Of a DNA stretch of 38,290 nucleotides, positions 31,012-38,290 are shown one piece after another. Source of the DNA: Spirochaetota bacterium (GTDB lineage Bacteria; Spirochaetota; Spirochaetia; Treponematales; UBA12059). The DNA lies in the NCBI GenBank assembly GCA_018816345.1, contig JAHIWG010000023.1, positions 1 to 38,290 on the forward strand, in the 5' to 3' direction. The position numbers and the translations under genes are program-made. The notes below the pieces were generated by a model. It had not been told where the DNA came from. It did not search any database and saw only the letters and a list, made by a program, of their open reading frames with translations. Each line of letters starts with the position of its first letter. Position 1 is the first letter of the stretch.

Positions 31012-31186
31012 GATCCGCCGTTCCCGTCCTCTACGACGGCGACGCGCTCCTCGGGGCGGCGTAGAGCCGTCCCGGTGAGCCTAGGGCGAGGGCCGTACCG
31101 CCCGCCCTGCCATGCACTCATAGGGGCTTAGCCCCGCGTAGCATCGAAAAACGCATACTGTTATCCTAGCCTAAGCCCGAGCATTT

Positions 31187-31223
31187 ATCAATGAACGCCG
31201 CCAGCTGCAATAGGTTCATTGAT
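31187..31223. promoter_or_regulatory. Perfect inverted repeat overlapping the CDF promoter (candidate operator)
   Basis: ATCAATGAAC (31187-31196) and GTTCATTGAT (31214-31223) are exact reverse complements with a 17-nt spacer. The right arm covers the start of the -35 box at 31219, where a bound regulator would block transcription. The repressor is unknown. Confidence 0.6.
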
Positions 31224-31247
31224 TCGAACCCCGACCCGGCGTATACT
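31219..31247 (+). promoter_or_regulatory. Sigma-70-like promoter of the CDF gene, leaderless layout
   Basis: TTGATT (31219-31224), a 17-nt spacer and TATACT (31242-31247). The ATG at 31254 starts after exactly 6 nt and no Shine-Dalgarno is present, so transcription should begin at the start codon. Confidence 0.65.
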
Positions 31248-31253
31248 CCGGCG

Positions 31254-32177
31254 ATGGATCGTAACGATATAGTCAGGCGCGCCGCGGGCGTCAGCCTCGC
31301 CGGGAACGCGGTACTCGCGGCGGCGAAGATCACGGTCGGCTTCCTCGCCGGCTCTCTGGCCGTCGTAGGGGACGGCATCGACTCGTCCACGGACGTCGTC
31401 ATCTCGATAGTGGCGCTCGCGGCGACCGCGATAAGCATGAAGCCCTCGGACAAGGAGCACCCGTACGGCCACGCCAGGGCGGAGACGACGGCGACGACGA
31501 TTCTCGCCTTCTTCATCTTCTTCGCCGGGGCCCAGCTTTTCCTCTCTACCATCCACTCGCTCCGCGAAGGCTCCGCGAGGGAGATCCCGGGCTCGATAGC
31601 GCTATGGGTCACGCTAGGCTCCGTACTGGGCAAGCTCGCCCTGGCGTGGAACCAAAGAACCGCGGGCAAGAAGACCGGGTCGAGCATGCTCATGGCTAAC
31701 GCCAAGAACATGCGTAACGACGTCCTCATATCGGCCAGCGTGCTAGTCGGCCTCGCCCTCTCCATCCTGCTCGAGGCGCCCATAGCGGACTCGATCGTGG
31801 CGCTATTCGTAGGCCTCTGGGTCATGAAGTCCGCGGTGGAGGTCTTCAGCGAGGCCAACGACGAGATCATGGACGGCAAGGCCGATCCCGCGCTGTACCG
31901 ATCGGTATTCGAGGCCGTGAAGACGGTTCCGGGAGCCGGGAACCCTCACCGCGCGAGGGTCAGGAGGCTCGCGTCGCTCTACGACATCGACCTCGACATA
32001 GAGATCGACGGCAGGACGACCGTACGGGAGGCGCATGATATCTCGCAGGCCGTGGAGCGCGCCATCAAGTCGCGGATCGACGGAGTCTACGATATCGTGG
32101 TCCACGTGGAACCGGCGGGCAGCGGCGAGCACGAGGAGCAGTACGGTCTAAATGAACGTCGCCTCGAAGAAAAATAG
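31254..32177 (+). CDS. Cation diffusion facilitator (CDF) metal exporter
   Basis: 307 aa. CDF proteins export divalent metals in exchange for protons across the cytoplasmic membrane. Six membrane segments fill residues 12-205, followed by a cytoplasmic ferredoxin-like domain (about 215-295, with YDIDLDIEIDG and VYDIVVHVEP). The transport-site residues are Asp43 and Asp47 (DSSTD) in segment 2 and Asn152 and Asp156 (NMRND) in segment 5. Zinc CDFs usually have a His in the segment-5 pair; Asn there recalls manganese- or iron-type members, so zinc is less likely. The ATG at 31254 is preferred over 31191 because a strong promoter occupies the longer frame. An operator-like inverted repeat overlaps that promoter. 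Confidence 0.9.
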   Translation: MDRNDIVRRAAGVSLAGNAVLAAAKITVGFLAGSLAVVGDGIDSSTDVVISIVALAATAISMKPSDKEHPYGHARAETTATTILAFFIFFAGAQLFLSTIHSLREGSAREIPGSIALWVTLGSVLGKLALAWNQRTAGKKTGSSMLMANAKNMRNDVLISASVLVGLALSILLEAPIADSIVALFVGLWVMKSAVEVFSEANDEIMDGKADPALYRSVFEAVKTVPGAGNPHRARVRRLASLYDIDLDIEIDGRTTVREAHDISQAVERAIKSRIDGVYDIVVHVEPAGSGEHEEQYGLNERRLEEK

Positions 32178-32196
32178 GCGCGTTCCGCCGTATTTC

Positions 32197-32225
32197 CAGA
32201 CAGACGCGTTTCCCTACGGTATAAT
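32197..32225 (+). promoter_or_regulatory. Sigma-70-like promoter of the histidine kinase gene
   Basis: CAGACA (32197-32202), a 17-nt spacer and a perfect TATAAT (32220-32225). The ATG at 32238 is 12 nt further, leaving a leader of about 6 nt without a ribosome-binding site. Confidence 0.55.
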
Positions 32226-32237
32226 CGTGGTACGATA

Positions 32238-33653
32238 ATGCGCATCCCGTTACCTATACTGCTCGACGTACCGACCCTAACTATTTCAGTCTTCGCGGCC
32301 TACCTGGGCAGCGCGCTGTTCGTCGCGCTACTCTACGCGTCGCGCAGGCGCTTCCCCGGCGCCCATCTTTGGATAACGGGCCAAGCGCTGCTCGCCCTGG
32401 GCGCCGCCGGCGTCGCTATCCAGGCCTTCGGCATTCCGTACGCCGCGCTCGCCGTCTCGAACGTAGCGCTCATCGCGAGCGTCGTCTTCTTCGGCCACGC
32501 TATCTGGATATTCCGTTTTACCGTCAGGTTCCCGAGCTGGACCTATGCCGTTATCCCCTTGAGCCTCGTCGCGTGGCTATTGATGGAAGGCTCGGGCGTG
32601 GGCCTCAGGATAATCGTCTTCTCGGGCACGCTGAGCGTCCTCTCCGGCCTCGTGGCGGCGTCGTTGCTCGTCCCGGACCGAAGCGGCCCCTCGCCCGGCT
32701 TCCGTATCGCCTCCGTATACTTCATCGCGGTGGCCGCGACGGGCCTCCTCAGGGTCCTATCGGTCTTACTCGACGACGCCCCGCTCTCGATCGCCGACGA
32801 GGGCGCCATGGGCTCGCTCGTCTACCTCCTGGCTCTGCTCGTCGCGTTCTTCAATTTATTCAGCTACTACCTGTTCTCCTCGGCAGTCGTAGAGCGGGAC
32901 CTCCGCGTCCGCGAGCAGGAGATACGCGTCCGCAACGAAGAGCTCCTCGAGACGATAGGGACGAAGGACGCGCTAATCGCGGTGATAGGCCACGACCTCC
33001 GCGCCCCCGTATGGAGCGCGACGCGATACGTCCGAAGCCACCTAGTGGAATTCGAGGGAGACTTGAATTCGAAGCGGGAGAGCATAGAGACGCTCGCCGA
33101 GGGGCTCGAGAGGATCTCGAGCCTCCTCGATTCCCTGCTCGAATGGGCATTATGCGCCTCTGGCCGCATCAAGCTCCAGGCCGAACCGCTCGTAGTCGAG
33201 GACGTCCTGAGCGAAACCATAGCTGACATGTCGTCGATAACGTCGGCGAAGGCAGTCTCCGTACCGGCGCCGGTCGGGTCCGGGACTATCCTCGCCGACC
33301 GCAGGGCGCTCGCGACGGTATTCAGGAATCTCCTGTCGAACGCCGTGAAATATTCCAGGAAGGACTCGTCGATCCGTTGCTCCGTCTCGCTATCGGAGAA
33401 ACGCGACGCGGTCGTCGTCAGTATCGAGGATTCCGGCGTAGGCATGAAGCCCGATCAGATAGCCAAGCTTTTCGTGCCCGGCCGGACCATGCTGACGCTC
33501 GGAACCGGCGGAGAGCAAGGCAAGGGTTTCGGCCTAGCCATAAGCAAGCTTTTCGTCGAGGCGATGGGCGGCGAGATACGGGTATGGAGCGAATACGGCG
33601 CGGGAACCAGGTTCGAGCTATATTTTCCCATCGCGCCGACTATCGGAGAGTAA
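32238..33653 (+). CDS. Membrane sensor histidine kinase
   Basis: 471 aa. Residues 10-218 contain about seven hydrophobic segments with short loops and no large external domain, so the signal is probably sensed in or near the membrane. A short coiled coil (about 218-240) leads to the HisKA-type domain with His252 in IGHDLRAP. The ATPase domain has the N-box NLLSNAVKYSRK (Asn368), the G1 box EDSGVGM and the G2 box GGEQGKGFGLAISK, so it should be active. No response regulator gene is adjacent. The sigma-54-type activator at 3840 has a receiver and is one candidate partner, but nothing in the sequence proves it. A sigma-54 promoter for the next gene lies 127 nt downstream. Confidence 0.9.
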   Translation: MRIPLPILLDVPTLTISVFAAYLGSALFVALLYASRRRFPGAHLWITGQALLALGAAGVAIQAFGIPYAALAVSNVALIASVVFFGHAIWIFRFTVRFPSWTYAVIPLSLVAWLLMEGSGVGLRIIVFSGTLSVLSGLVAASLLVPDRSGPSPGFRIASVYFIAVAATGLLRVLSVLLDDAPLSIADEGAMGSLVYLLALLVAFFNLFSYYLFSSAVVERDLRVREQEIRVRNEELLETIGTKDALIAVIGHDLRAPVWSATRYVRSHLVEFEGDLNSKRESIETLAEGLERISSLLDSLLEWALCASGRIKLQAEPLVVEDVLSETIADMSSITSAKAVSVPAPVGSGTILADRRALATVFRNLLSNAVKYSRKDSSIRCSVSLSEKRDAVVVSIEDSGVGMKPDQIAKLFVPGRTMLTLGTGGEQGKGFGLAISKLFVEAMGGEIRVWSEYGAGTRFELYFPIAPTIGE

Positions 33654-33666
33654 TATTTTCCCTCAC

Positions 33667-33686
33667 CTAGCGAGGCTAGTGCTAGC
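33667..33686 (+). promoter_or_regulatory. Candidate upstream activator site for the sigma-54 promoter
   Basis: The region holds repeated CTAGC half-sites, including the palindrome GCTAGTGCTAGC (33675-33686) and a CTAGCG at 33667-33672. It lies about 95-110 bp upstream of the -24 element, the usual place for enhancer sites of sigma-54 activators. Assignment rests on position and symmetry only. Confidence 0.35.
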
Positions 33687-33779
33687 GTACCGCGCGACCT
33701 AAGACCAAGCAACGTTTATCTCTATTACATAAAATGACTTACTGCGATAAAACCAACTGTTGCGTATTGACTTAATACC

Positions 33780-33796
33780 TTGGCATGAATCTTGCT
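33780..33796 (+). promoter_or_regulatory. Sigma-54 (-24/-12) promoter
   Basis: TTGGCATGAATCTTGCT fits the sigma-54 pattern TTGGCAYG-N4-TTGCW at every defined position, with the invariant GG and GC at the right spacing. Transcription would start near 33808, about 60 nt before the ATG at 33868. A TTGACT at 33767 has no -10 box at proper spacing. Confidence 0.78.
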
Positions 33797-33867
33797 ATGT
33801 AATAGATGCCGTACAAACGGACGCGGGCCATCGGGCCTGCGATTCCATGAGCCGACAGGAGTTTGAT

Positions 33868-34323
33868 ATGAAGAGAATCGTAGTAGTTTGCATCGTGGCG
33901 CTCGCCGCCATCGGAGCCGTCTCCGCGCAGGGTTTCGGCGGAGGACCGGGCATGATGGGGCCCGGATTCCAGGCCCAAGCCCAGGCGCAGGTAGCCCAGG
34001 TCAAGTCGACCATCGAGGGCAAGCTCGCCCTCGTCCAGGGGCACCCCGCCGTGGTCGTCAAGGATAAGACCTATTTCGTCCGCATGCCCCAGTACCTGTA
34101 CGGGTTCGTCGACGGGCTCAAGGAAGGCGCGACCGTAAAGCTCGAAGGCTACGAGTCGGCGCTTCCCTACGCACCCAACAGCCTCTTCTTCCAGGTGGCC
34201 ACGCTGACGATAGGTTCGAAGAGCTACGACCTGTCGCAGTTCATCGGCCAGGGCCAGATGGGTTTCGGCATGCAGGGCGGCCGGGGACGGGGCGGATACT
34301 CGGGCGGCCGCGGCCGCTGGTAA
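33868..34323 (+). CDS. Small secreted protein with a Gly/Arg-rich tail, under sigma-54 control
   Basis: 151 aa. I do not recognise the family. The signal peptide is MKRIVVVCIVALAAIGAVSA with cleavage likely before QGFGGG. A flexible segment rich in Gly, Met, Gln and Ala follows (about 21-45). A small beta-rich core (about 50-125) contains GKLALVQGHPAVVVKDKTYF and VKLEGYESALPY, perhaps an OB-like or oligosaccharide/nucleic-acid-binding fold. The C-terminal 25 residues are Gly/Arg-rich (GGRGRGGYSGGRGRW), unusual for an exported protein. The ATG is set by AGGAG seven nucleotides upstream. The gene is alone, between a sigma-54 promoter and a strong terminator, so it is separately and conditionally expressed. 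Confidence 0.78.
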   Translation: MKRIVVVCIVALAAIGAVSAQGFGGGPGMMGPGFQAQAQAQVAQVKSTIEGKLALVQGHPAVVVKDKTYFVRMPQYLYGFVDGLKEGATVKLEGYESALPYAPNSLFFQVATLTIGSKSYDLSQFIGQGQMGFGMQGGRGRGGYSGGRGRW

Positions 34324-34367
34324 GGTAGCGCCGCCGCAGTAGCGACAACCGCCACGCAGTCTGACGG

Positions 34368-34409
34368 AACGCCCCCGGGGCCCATGCGGCCTCGGGGGCG
34401 TTTCCTATT
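34368..34409 (+). terminator. Intrinsic terminator of the secreted-protein gene
   Basis: AACGCCCCCG and CGGGGGCGTT form a 10-bp stem extended inward by GGCC/GGCC pairing, followed by TTTCCTATT. It lies 45 nt after the stop. Confidence 0.75.
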
Positions 34410-34489
34410 GCAGCGTCGGAACAGGCAACGGCAGCGCCCCTGAAGCGCGCCAGAAGCGCCCTGAACGGACCCCCGAGGCGGGGTTCGCC

Positions 34490-34519
34490 TTGACCAAGAG
34501 GCTGGGGCAAGAGTATCCT
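34490..34519 (+). promoter_or_regulatory. Sigma-70-like promoter of the PRPP synthetase gene
   Basis: TTGACC (34490-34495), an 18-nt spacer and TATCCT (34514-34519). The leader would be about 25 nt and contains AAAGG eight or so nucleotides before the ATG at 34551. Confidence 0.5.
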
Positions 34520-34550
34520 AAAGCAACTCCTCCCCTCAAAGGCGCACGAA

Positions 34551-35822
34551 ATGAATTATTCCGACCCCACGAAACTAGGGCTACTGGCCTGTCCCGGCGG
34601 CGAGCGTTTCGCAGAGCAAGTCGTTCGGCGCCTTTCGACCATCTACCGGCACCGCTTCGAGCGTAAGGTCCAGGTGATGTCAGACCGGTATCACATCTCC
34701 AAGGAGCTGGTGACCAGGAAGATAAACTTCACCAACGACGTTTACTCCTCGATGCTGTGCATTCCGGGCAACGTCAACGAGTACCGCGCGCCCCGGTTCA
34801 AGGTCAACGCCCGCTACACGTGGTTCCCCAACGGCGAGATCAAGACCGAGATAGTGGACTCGATAAGGGGCAAGGACCTGTACATCTTCCAGGACGTCGA
34901 GAACCGCCAGCCGTGCAAGTTCAACGACGGCCGGGACGAGCGGATGCTCTCCGTTAACGACCATATCTTCAATATGCTCGTCACGGTCGACGCGGCGATC
35001 CAGGCCGGCGCCGAGCGCATCACCCTCGTGATGCCCGCCTACCCCTACTCCCGCCAGCATAAGAAGAAGGGCCGGGAAGGCCTGACCGCCGCCAGGGTCG
35101 GCCAGATCATGGAGCAGTACGGCGTCTCGCGTATCATTACCCTGGACATACATTCCCGCGAGATCGAGAACTGCTTTAACAAGCTGCGCCTCGAGAACCT
35201 CCACGCCTCCTACCAGGTGATAGAGAAGCTGGCCGGCATAGTCGACGTGGGCGACGAGGACCTCGTCGTGCTGTCGCCCGACACCGGCGCGGTAGACAGG
35301 AACAAGTTCTACGCGAGCACGCTGCAGAAGCCGCTCGCCCTGCTATACAAGGAGCGCGACTACTCCAAGGTCAGCAAGAACGCCAACGAGTCGAACATCA
35401 CGGAGATGAAGCTCCTGGGCGATATACGCGGCAAGATAGTCTTCATGGCCGACGACATGCTCGGCACAGGAGGCACCCTGCTCAAGGGGATGCGCTACCT
35501 CAAGGACCAGGGCGCGAAGCAGGTCATATGCGCGGTGTCCCTCCCGCTGTTCTCCGCCACCGCGATAGACGACTTCGACAAGGCGTACCGCGAGGGCCTC
35601 TTCTACCGCATCATCGGGACCAACGCCGTGCACCACCACGAGCTCCTCAAGAAGGAGTGGTACATAGAGGCCGACGTGACGACGCTATTCGCGCAGATCA
35701 TCTCGCTCTTGCACCATAACAGGAGCCTCTCGCCGATGCTGGACAACCGCGAGATAATCGCCAAGAAGATCAAGAAGGCCATGGCCGCCCAGGCCGCCCA
35801 CCAGCCTAGCCTGCCGCTGTAA
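34551..35822 (+). CDS. prs: Ribose-phosphate diphosphokinase (PRPP synthetase), long form
   Basis: 423 aa. The enzyme makes phosphoribosyl diphosphate from ribose 5-phosphate and ATP for nucleotide, His and Trp synthesis. Family landmarks are FPNGEIKTEI near 92, the catalytic region MPAYPYSRQHKKKGREGLTA near 166-185 (with the HK pair), LDIHSREIENCF near 205, VVLSPDTGAVDRNKFYA near 243-259, and the PRPP loop MADDMLGTGGTLLKG near 299-313. Typical bacterial Prs has about 315 residues; the extra 100 come mainly as an N-terminal extension (about 1-85) and a C-terminal tail. It is followed after one nucleotide by a HAD-family phosphatase gene. Confidence 0.9.
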   Translation: MNYSDPTKLGLLACPGGERFAEQVVRRLSTIYRHRFERKVQVMSDRYHISKELVTRKINFTNDVYSSMLCIPGNVNEYRAPRFKVNARYTWFPNGEIKTEIVDSIRGKDLYIFQDVENRQPCKFNDGRDERMLSVNDHIFNMLVTVDAAIQAGAERITLVMPAYPYSRQHKKKGREGLTAARVGQIMEQYGVSRIITLDIHSREIENCFNKLRLENLHASYQVIEKLAGIVDVGDEDLVVLSPDTGAVDRNKFYASTLQKPLALLYKERDYSKVSKNANESNITEMKLLGDIRGKIVFMADDMLGTGGTLLKGMRYLKDQGAKQVICAVSLPLFSATAIDDFDKAYREGLFYRIIGTNAVHHHELLKKEWYIEADVTTLFAQIISLLHHNRSLSPMLDNREIIAKKIKKAMAAQAAHQPSLPL

Positions 35823-35823
35823 G

Positions 35824-36507
35824 GTGACCGTCTATCGCCTGCCGGAACGCCTCCGCGCGTTCCTTCTCGACATCGACGGCACGCTCTATACGCACGAAGG
35901 GTACGGCAGGCACCAGTCCGAGGTGCTCATCGCGGAGCTGGCCAGGACGCGCGGGAAGGGCTACGCGGAGGCCGAGGCGGACGTGAGGCGAGTCCGCGCC
36001 CGGTACGCGGACGCCAACGGCGGCGCGTCCACCAGCCTCGGGAACGCGATGGCCGCCCTCGGCGTCAGCATAGCCCAGAGCGTCGAGTGGCGCGCCCGCC
36101 TGATAGACCCGTACAGGTTCCTGAAAGCCGACCCGGCCCTCCGGACGGCGCTGCTCGCCCTCGCCTCGCTCGGGGACGGGGGGCCGGCCTCCATCGTGGC
36201 GGTGACCAACAACCCGCGATCCGTTGGCGAGGCGACCCTCGAGGCGCTCGGGGTCGGGGACCTCTTCTCCCGCGTCGTAGGGCTGGACGACACCATGCTA
36301 TCGAAGCCCGCCCCCGAGCCCTACCTGCTCGCGGCCGAGGTCGCCGGCGCCGCGCCGTCGTACTGCGTATCGGTCGGCGACCGCTACGACGTGGACCTCG
36401 CCGCGCCCCTGGGGCTCGGGATGGGAGCGGTGCTCGTCTCCGGAGCGGAGGACGTCTACGCCCTCCCCTCCGCCATCGTCGCTCGCCGGGCTACTTCAGC
36501 TCCCTGA
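35824..36507 (+). CDS. HAD-superfamily hydrolase
   Basis: 227 aa from a GTG start one nucleotide after the prs stop. HAD phosphatases remove phosphate through an aspartyl-phosphate intermediate. The motifs are complete: FLLDIDGTLYT with nucleophile Asp16 and Asp18, VAVTNNPRSVGE (motif II), LSKPAPEPYLLA with the catalytic Lys (motif III), and SVGDRYDVDLAAPLG (motif IV). The helical cap between motifs I and II fits the phosphoglycolate phosphatase/pyrimidine 5'-nucleotidase group. Coupling to prs suggests a nucleotide or sugar-phosphate substrate, but it cannot be named. Its end overlaps the convergent Na/Pi cotransporter gene by 17 nt. Confidence 0.87.
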   Translation: MTVYRLPERLRAFLLDIDGTLYTHEGYGRHQSEVLIAELARTRGKGYAEAEADVRRVRARYADANGGASTSLGNAMAALGVSIAQSVEWRARLIDPYRFLKADPALRTALLALASLGDGGPASIVAVTNNPRSVGEATLEALGVGDLFSRVVGLDDTMLSKPAPEPYLLAAEVAGAAPSYCVSVGDRYDVDLAAPLGLGMGAVLVSGAEDVYALPSAIVARRATSAP

Positions 36508-38143
36508 GGGCGTGGGCGACCCCGTACGCGTGATCGCCTATCTTCTCGACGTGGCGCACGATATCTATGAATAGCAGCTCCGACTTGACGTTGGCCCCGG
36601 TCTGGAGGCGCTTTCGGGCCTTCTTCTTGAGCGCGCTACGGAAGTCGTCGATGCTATCCTCCAAGTCCCTCGCCACCGCCATCTGCTCCTCGCTTATCTT
36701 CCGGTTGATGTTGTCCTTGACGAACCTCAGGGAATTCTCCACGAGCAGGGAGTAGGGGCCGAGGCTCTCTATCTCTTCCTTGTCGATCGCGAGCTTGCGG
36801 GAATCGGCCTTCTCCAGGAGGAGCATGAGGCTGAAGCAGCCGTCGGTTATGTCCTCGAGGTCCACGACCATGCGGAGCAGCACTCCCACGTCGCGCTGGC
36901 TATCGGCGCTCATGTCATGCCCGGCGCACTCCAGGAGGAAGCGGGACAGCTCGTCGCGCATCTGGTCGGCGTACTCCTCCATGCCCTTGAAGCGCTCGAC
37001 CTCGTCGGCCAGGCCGGCGGGCCGCTCCTTGAGCACCTCGCGCCACCTCCCGAACATGGTCCCGCACAGGCCCGCCATGTCGGATATCTCCTTCTGCGCC
37101 CGCATGAGGTTCAGCTCGGGGCTATCCATGAGAGGGGCGGCGACGTACTCCAGCCGATGCGGCATCGCGTCCTCGCCGGGCTTGGCCTTGACGATGCGCG
37201 ATACCAGGTCGGACAGCTGCGTAGCGAACGGCGCGAACAGGGCGGCGTTGATGACGTTGAACACCGTGTGCATCATCGCTATGTGCTGAGCGACCGTGGA
37301 TCCCCCGGCCAGCAGGTTCACGAGCGACAGGAAAGGCTTGAAGAGGATGATAGCCCATACCGACCCCAGGACGTTGAACAGGATATGTATCCACGCGGCC
37401 CTCCTCGCGTTGGTCTTTGCGCCGATGGAGGCGAGCATCGCGTCTATCGTGGTGCCGATATTGCAGCCGAGCACGAGCCCGGCGGCCATCTCGAAGCCGA
37501 TGACGCCCTCGACGGCGAGCGTTATCACGATGGCCGTCGACGCGCTCGACGAATGGACCAGGACCGTCAGCACCGTGCCCGTGGCGACGGCTATCAGTAT
37601 CGATACGAGGCCTAGGTCGGAGACGCTCGAGAGGAACCTGACGACGTCGGCCGACGGCTTGGGTATGGCGTGAGCCAGGAAATCCAACCCCAGGAACAGG
37701 AGGCCGAACCCCAGCGCCGCCTCCCCGTAATCGCGGAACCTGGAGGAGCGCTTGACCGCCGTCATCATGACGAAGCCGACGCCTATCATCGGCAGGGCCA
37801 TGGCGGATATATGGAATTTAAAACCTACCAAGGACACTATCCACGCGGTGATCGTCGTCCCGATATTGGCTCCGAAGATGACCCCCGCGGCCTGGACGAC
37901 GGGCAGGAGCCCCGCGTTCACGAACGACACGACCATGACGGTCGTGGCGGACGACGACTGCACGAGGGCCGTCATGCCCGCACCGGTGAGCAGGGCCTTG
38001 AAGGTCGTCCCGGTCATCAGGTTGAGCGTTCGCTTCAGCCCGTCGCCGGCGGCCCTCTGGACGCCCTCGGATAGGATCTTCATGCCGTACAGGAACAGCC
38101 CGAGGGATCCCGCGACCTGGATAATAACGCTGACTATTGTCAT
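36491..38143 (-). CDS. Na/Pi cotransporter family protein with a C-terminal PhoU-like domain
   Basis: 550 aa. The membrane half (about 1-315) is a NptA/YjbB-type Na/Pi cotransporter with two inverted repeats. Each has a QSSSA-type signature: LVQSSSATTVMVV (61-73) and LVHSSSASTAIVI (about 210-222). GANIGTTITAW and GCNIGTTIDAM follow the two repeats respectively. The cytoplasmic half (about 330-545) is helical and PhoU-like, ending in DIVRHVEKIGDHAYGVAHAL, and may regulate flux. Bacterial members transport phosphate, mostly outward in the YjbB case; the direction here is unknown. AAGGG lies 7 nt before the ATG. A sigma-70-like promoter is at 38213-38241. Confidence 0.93.
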   Translation of the reverse strand: MTIVSVIIQVAGSLGLFLYGMKILSEGVQRAAGDGLKRTLNLMTGTTFKALLTGAGMTALVQSSSATTVMVVSFVNAGLLPVVQAAGVIFGANIGTTITAWIVSLVGFKFHISAMALPMIGVGFVMMTAVKRSSRFRDYGEAALGFGLLFLGLDFLAHAIPKPSADVVRFLSSVSDLGLVSILIAVATGTVLTVLVHSSSASTAIVITLAVEGVIGFEMAAGLVLGCNIGTTIDAMLASIGAKTNARRAAWIHILFNVLGSVWAIILFKPFLSLVNLLAGGSTVAQHIAMMHTVFNVINAALFAPFATQLSDLVSRIVKAKPGEDAMPHRLEYVAAPLMDSPELNLMRAQKEISDMAGLCGTMFGRWREVLKERPAGLADEVERFKGMEEYADQMRDELSRFLLECAGHDMSADSQRDVGVLLRMVVDLEDITDGCFSLMLLLEKADSRKLAIDKEEIESLGPYSLLVENSLRFVKDNINRKISEEQMAVARDLEDSIDDFRSALKKKARKRLQTGANVKSELLFIDIVRHVEKIGDHAYGVAHALRELK

Positions 38144-38212
38144 CGGCGGACCCTTCTCGGCCGCTAGGCGGCCGCGCCTTGATCGAATGACTATGATCGT
38201 CTTTACGGGTTC

Positions 38213-38241
38213 CTTATAACGCAGATCCTCATAAATGGAAA
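38213..38241 (-). promoter_or_regulatory. Sigma-70-like promoter of the Na/Pi cotransporter gene
   Basis: On the minus strand TTTCCA, a 17-nt spacer and TATAAG. The leader would be about 65 nt. Confidence 0.5.
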
Positions 38242-38272
38242 GACGGAATGGTCCCGGCGCAGGTTTCCGCGC

Positions 38273-38290
38273 TATACTCAGCCCATGCGC
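38273..38290 (+). promoter_or_regulatory. Possible -10 box and start of a divergent gene cut by the window edge
   Basis: TATACT (38273-38278) is followed after exactly 6 nt by an ATG at 38285, the same layout as at 21976 and 31254. Only two codons are visible and no good -35 box is seen, so this is tentative. Confidence 0.3.

Noticed and set aside
29506-31131. A 541-codon open frame on the plus strand opposite the receiver/SpoIIE gene.
   Set aside because: The minus-strand protein has full receiver and PP2C motifs. The opposite frame is low in recognisable structure and is explained by codon bias.
31205-31245. A GATTCGAACCCC stretch resembling the reverse complement of a tRNA T-arm.
   Set aside because: The flanking 5-nt segments do not pair, no acceptor stem or anticodon arm can be built, and the stretch is the spacer of a good promoter.

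Overview
The window is a GC-rich, gene-dense bacterial chromosome segment with short intergenic gaps. It carries no transposase, integrase, rRNA, tRNA or CRISPR array that I can see. Protein-level cues suggest a high-GC spirochaete (Spirochaetota), with moderate confidence. These cues are a RhlB-like helicase C-terminus, a long (423 aa) PRPP synthetase, a MurA with Asp in place of the catalytic Cys, lipoproteins with relaxed lipoboxes, and a cheR-cheB pair near HDOD, STAS and SpoIIE signalling proteins. ATA isoleucine codons are common despite the high GC (6 of 13 Ile codons in the SDR gene at 6388).

Layout. 1-7146: a DEAD-box-derived protein that has lost its catalytic motifs (partial), a VanY-like lipoprotein peptidase, an HATPase-HDOD signalling protein, a sigma-54 activator without a DNA-binding domain, a small secreted protein, a SpoU-type tRNA methyltransferase and an SDR oxidoreductase. 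7255-9653: an operon behind a near-consensus sigma-70 promoter encoding a STAS/zinc-ribbon protein, a YbjN-like protein, PspA and a winged-helix protein with a pseudo-receiver. An intrinsic terminator lies inside the first codons of the last gene. 9654-9996: an AT-rich gap with three perfect DnaA boxes, two of them forming an inverted repeat. 9997-12358: two overlapping membrane-protein genes, the second with TPR-like repeats. 12383-17273: murA, fhs, mntP and a polyprenyl diphosphate synthase. 17391-21824: an NDH-2/DoxX fusion, an Nfu-type Fe-S scaffold, cheB and cheR. 21976-28377: a C-terminal processing protease, rsmE, a WecG/TagA glycosyltransferase, a lipoprotein, a HEAT-repeat protein and an M24 peptidase. 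28374-31011 (minus): a receiver/SpoIIE phosphatase overlapping pyrC. 31254-38143: a CDF metal exporter, a membrane histidine kinase, a secreted protein behind a textbook sigma-54 promoter, PRPP synthetase, a HAD phosphatase and a Na/Pi-cotransporter/PhoU protein.

How they may work together. The STAS protein (7340) and the PP2C-type phosphatase (29356) are natural partner-switching components, and PspA/YbjN suggest an envelope-stress output. The sigma-54 activator (3840) and the sigma-54 promoter at 33780 imply a sigma-54 regulon. Several genes start 6-12 nt after a good -10 box and have no ribosome-binding site, so leaderless or near-leaderless transcripts look common here. All functions are read from sequence motifs only; no database search was possible.
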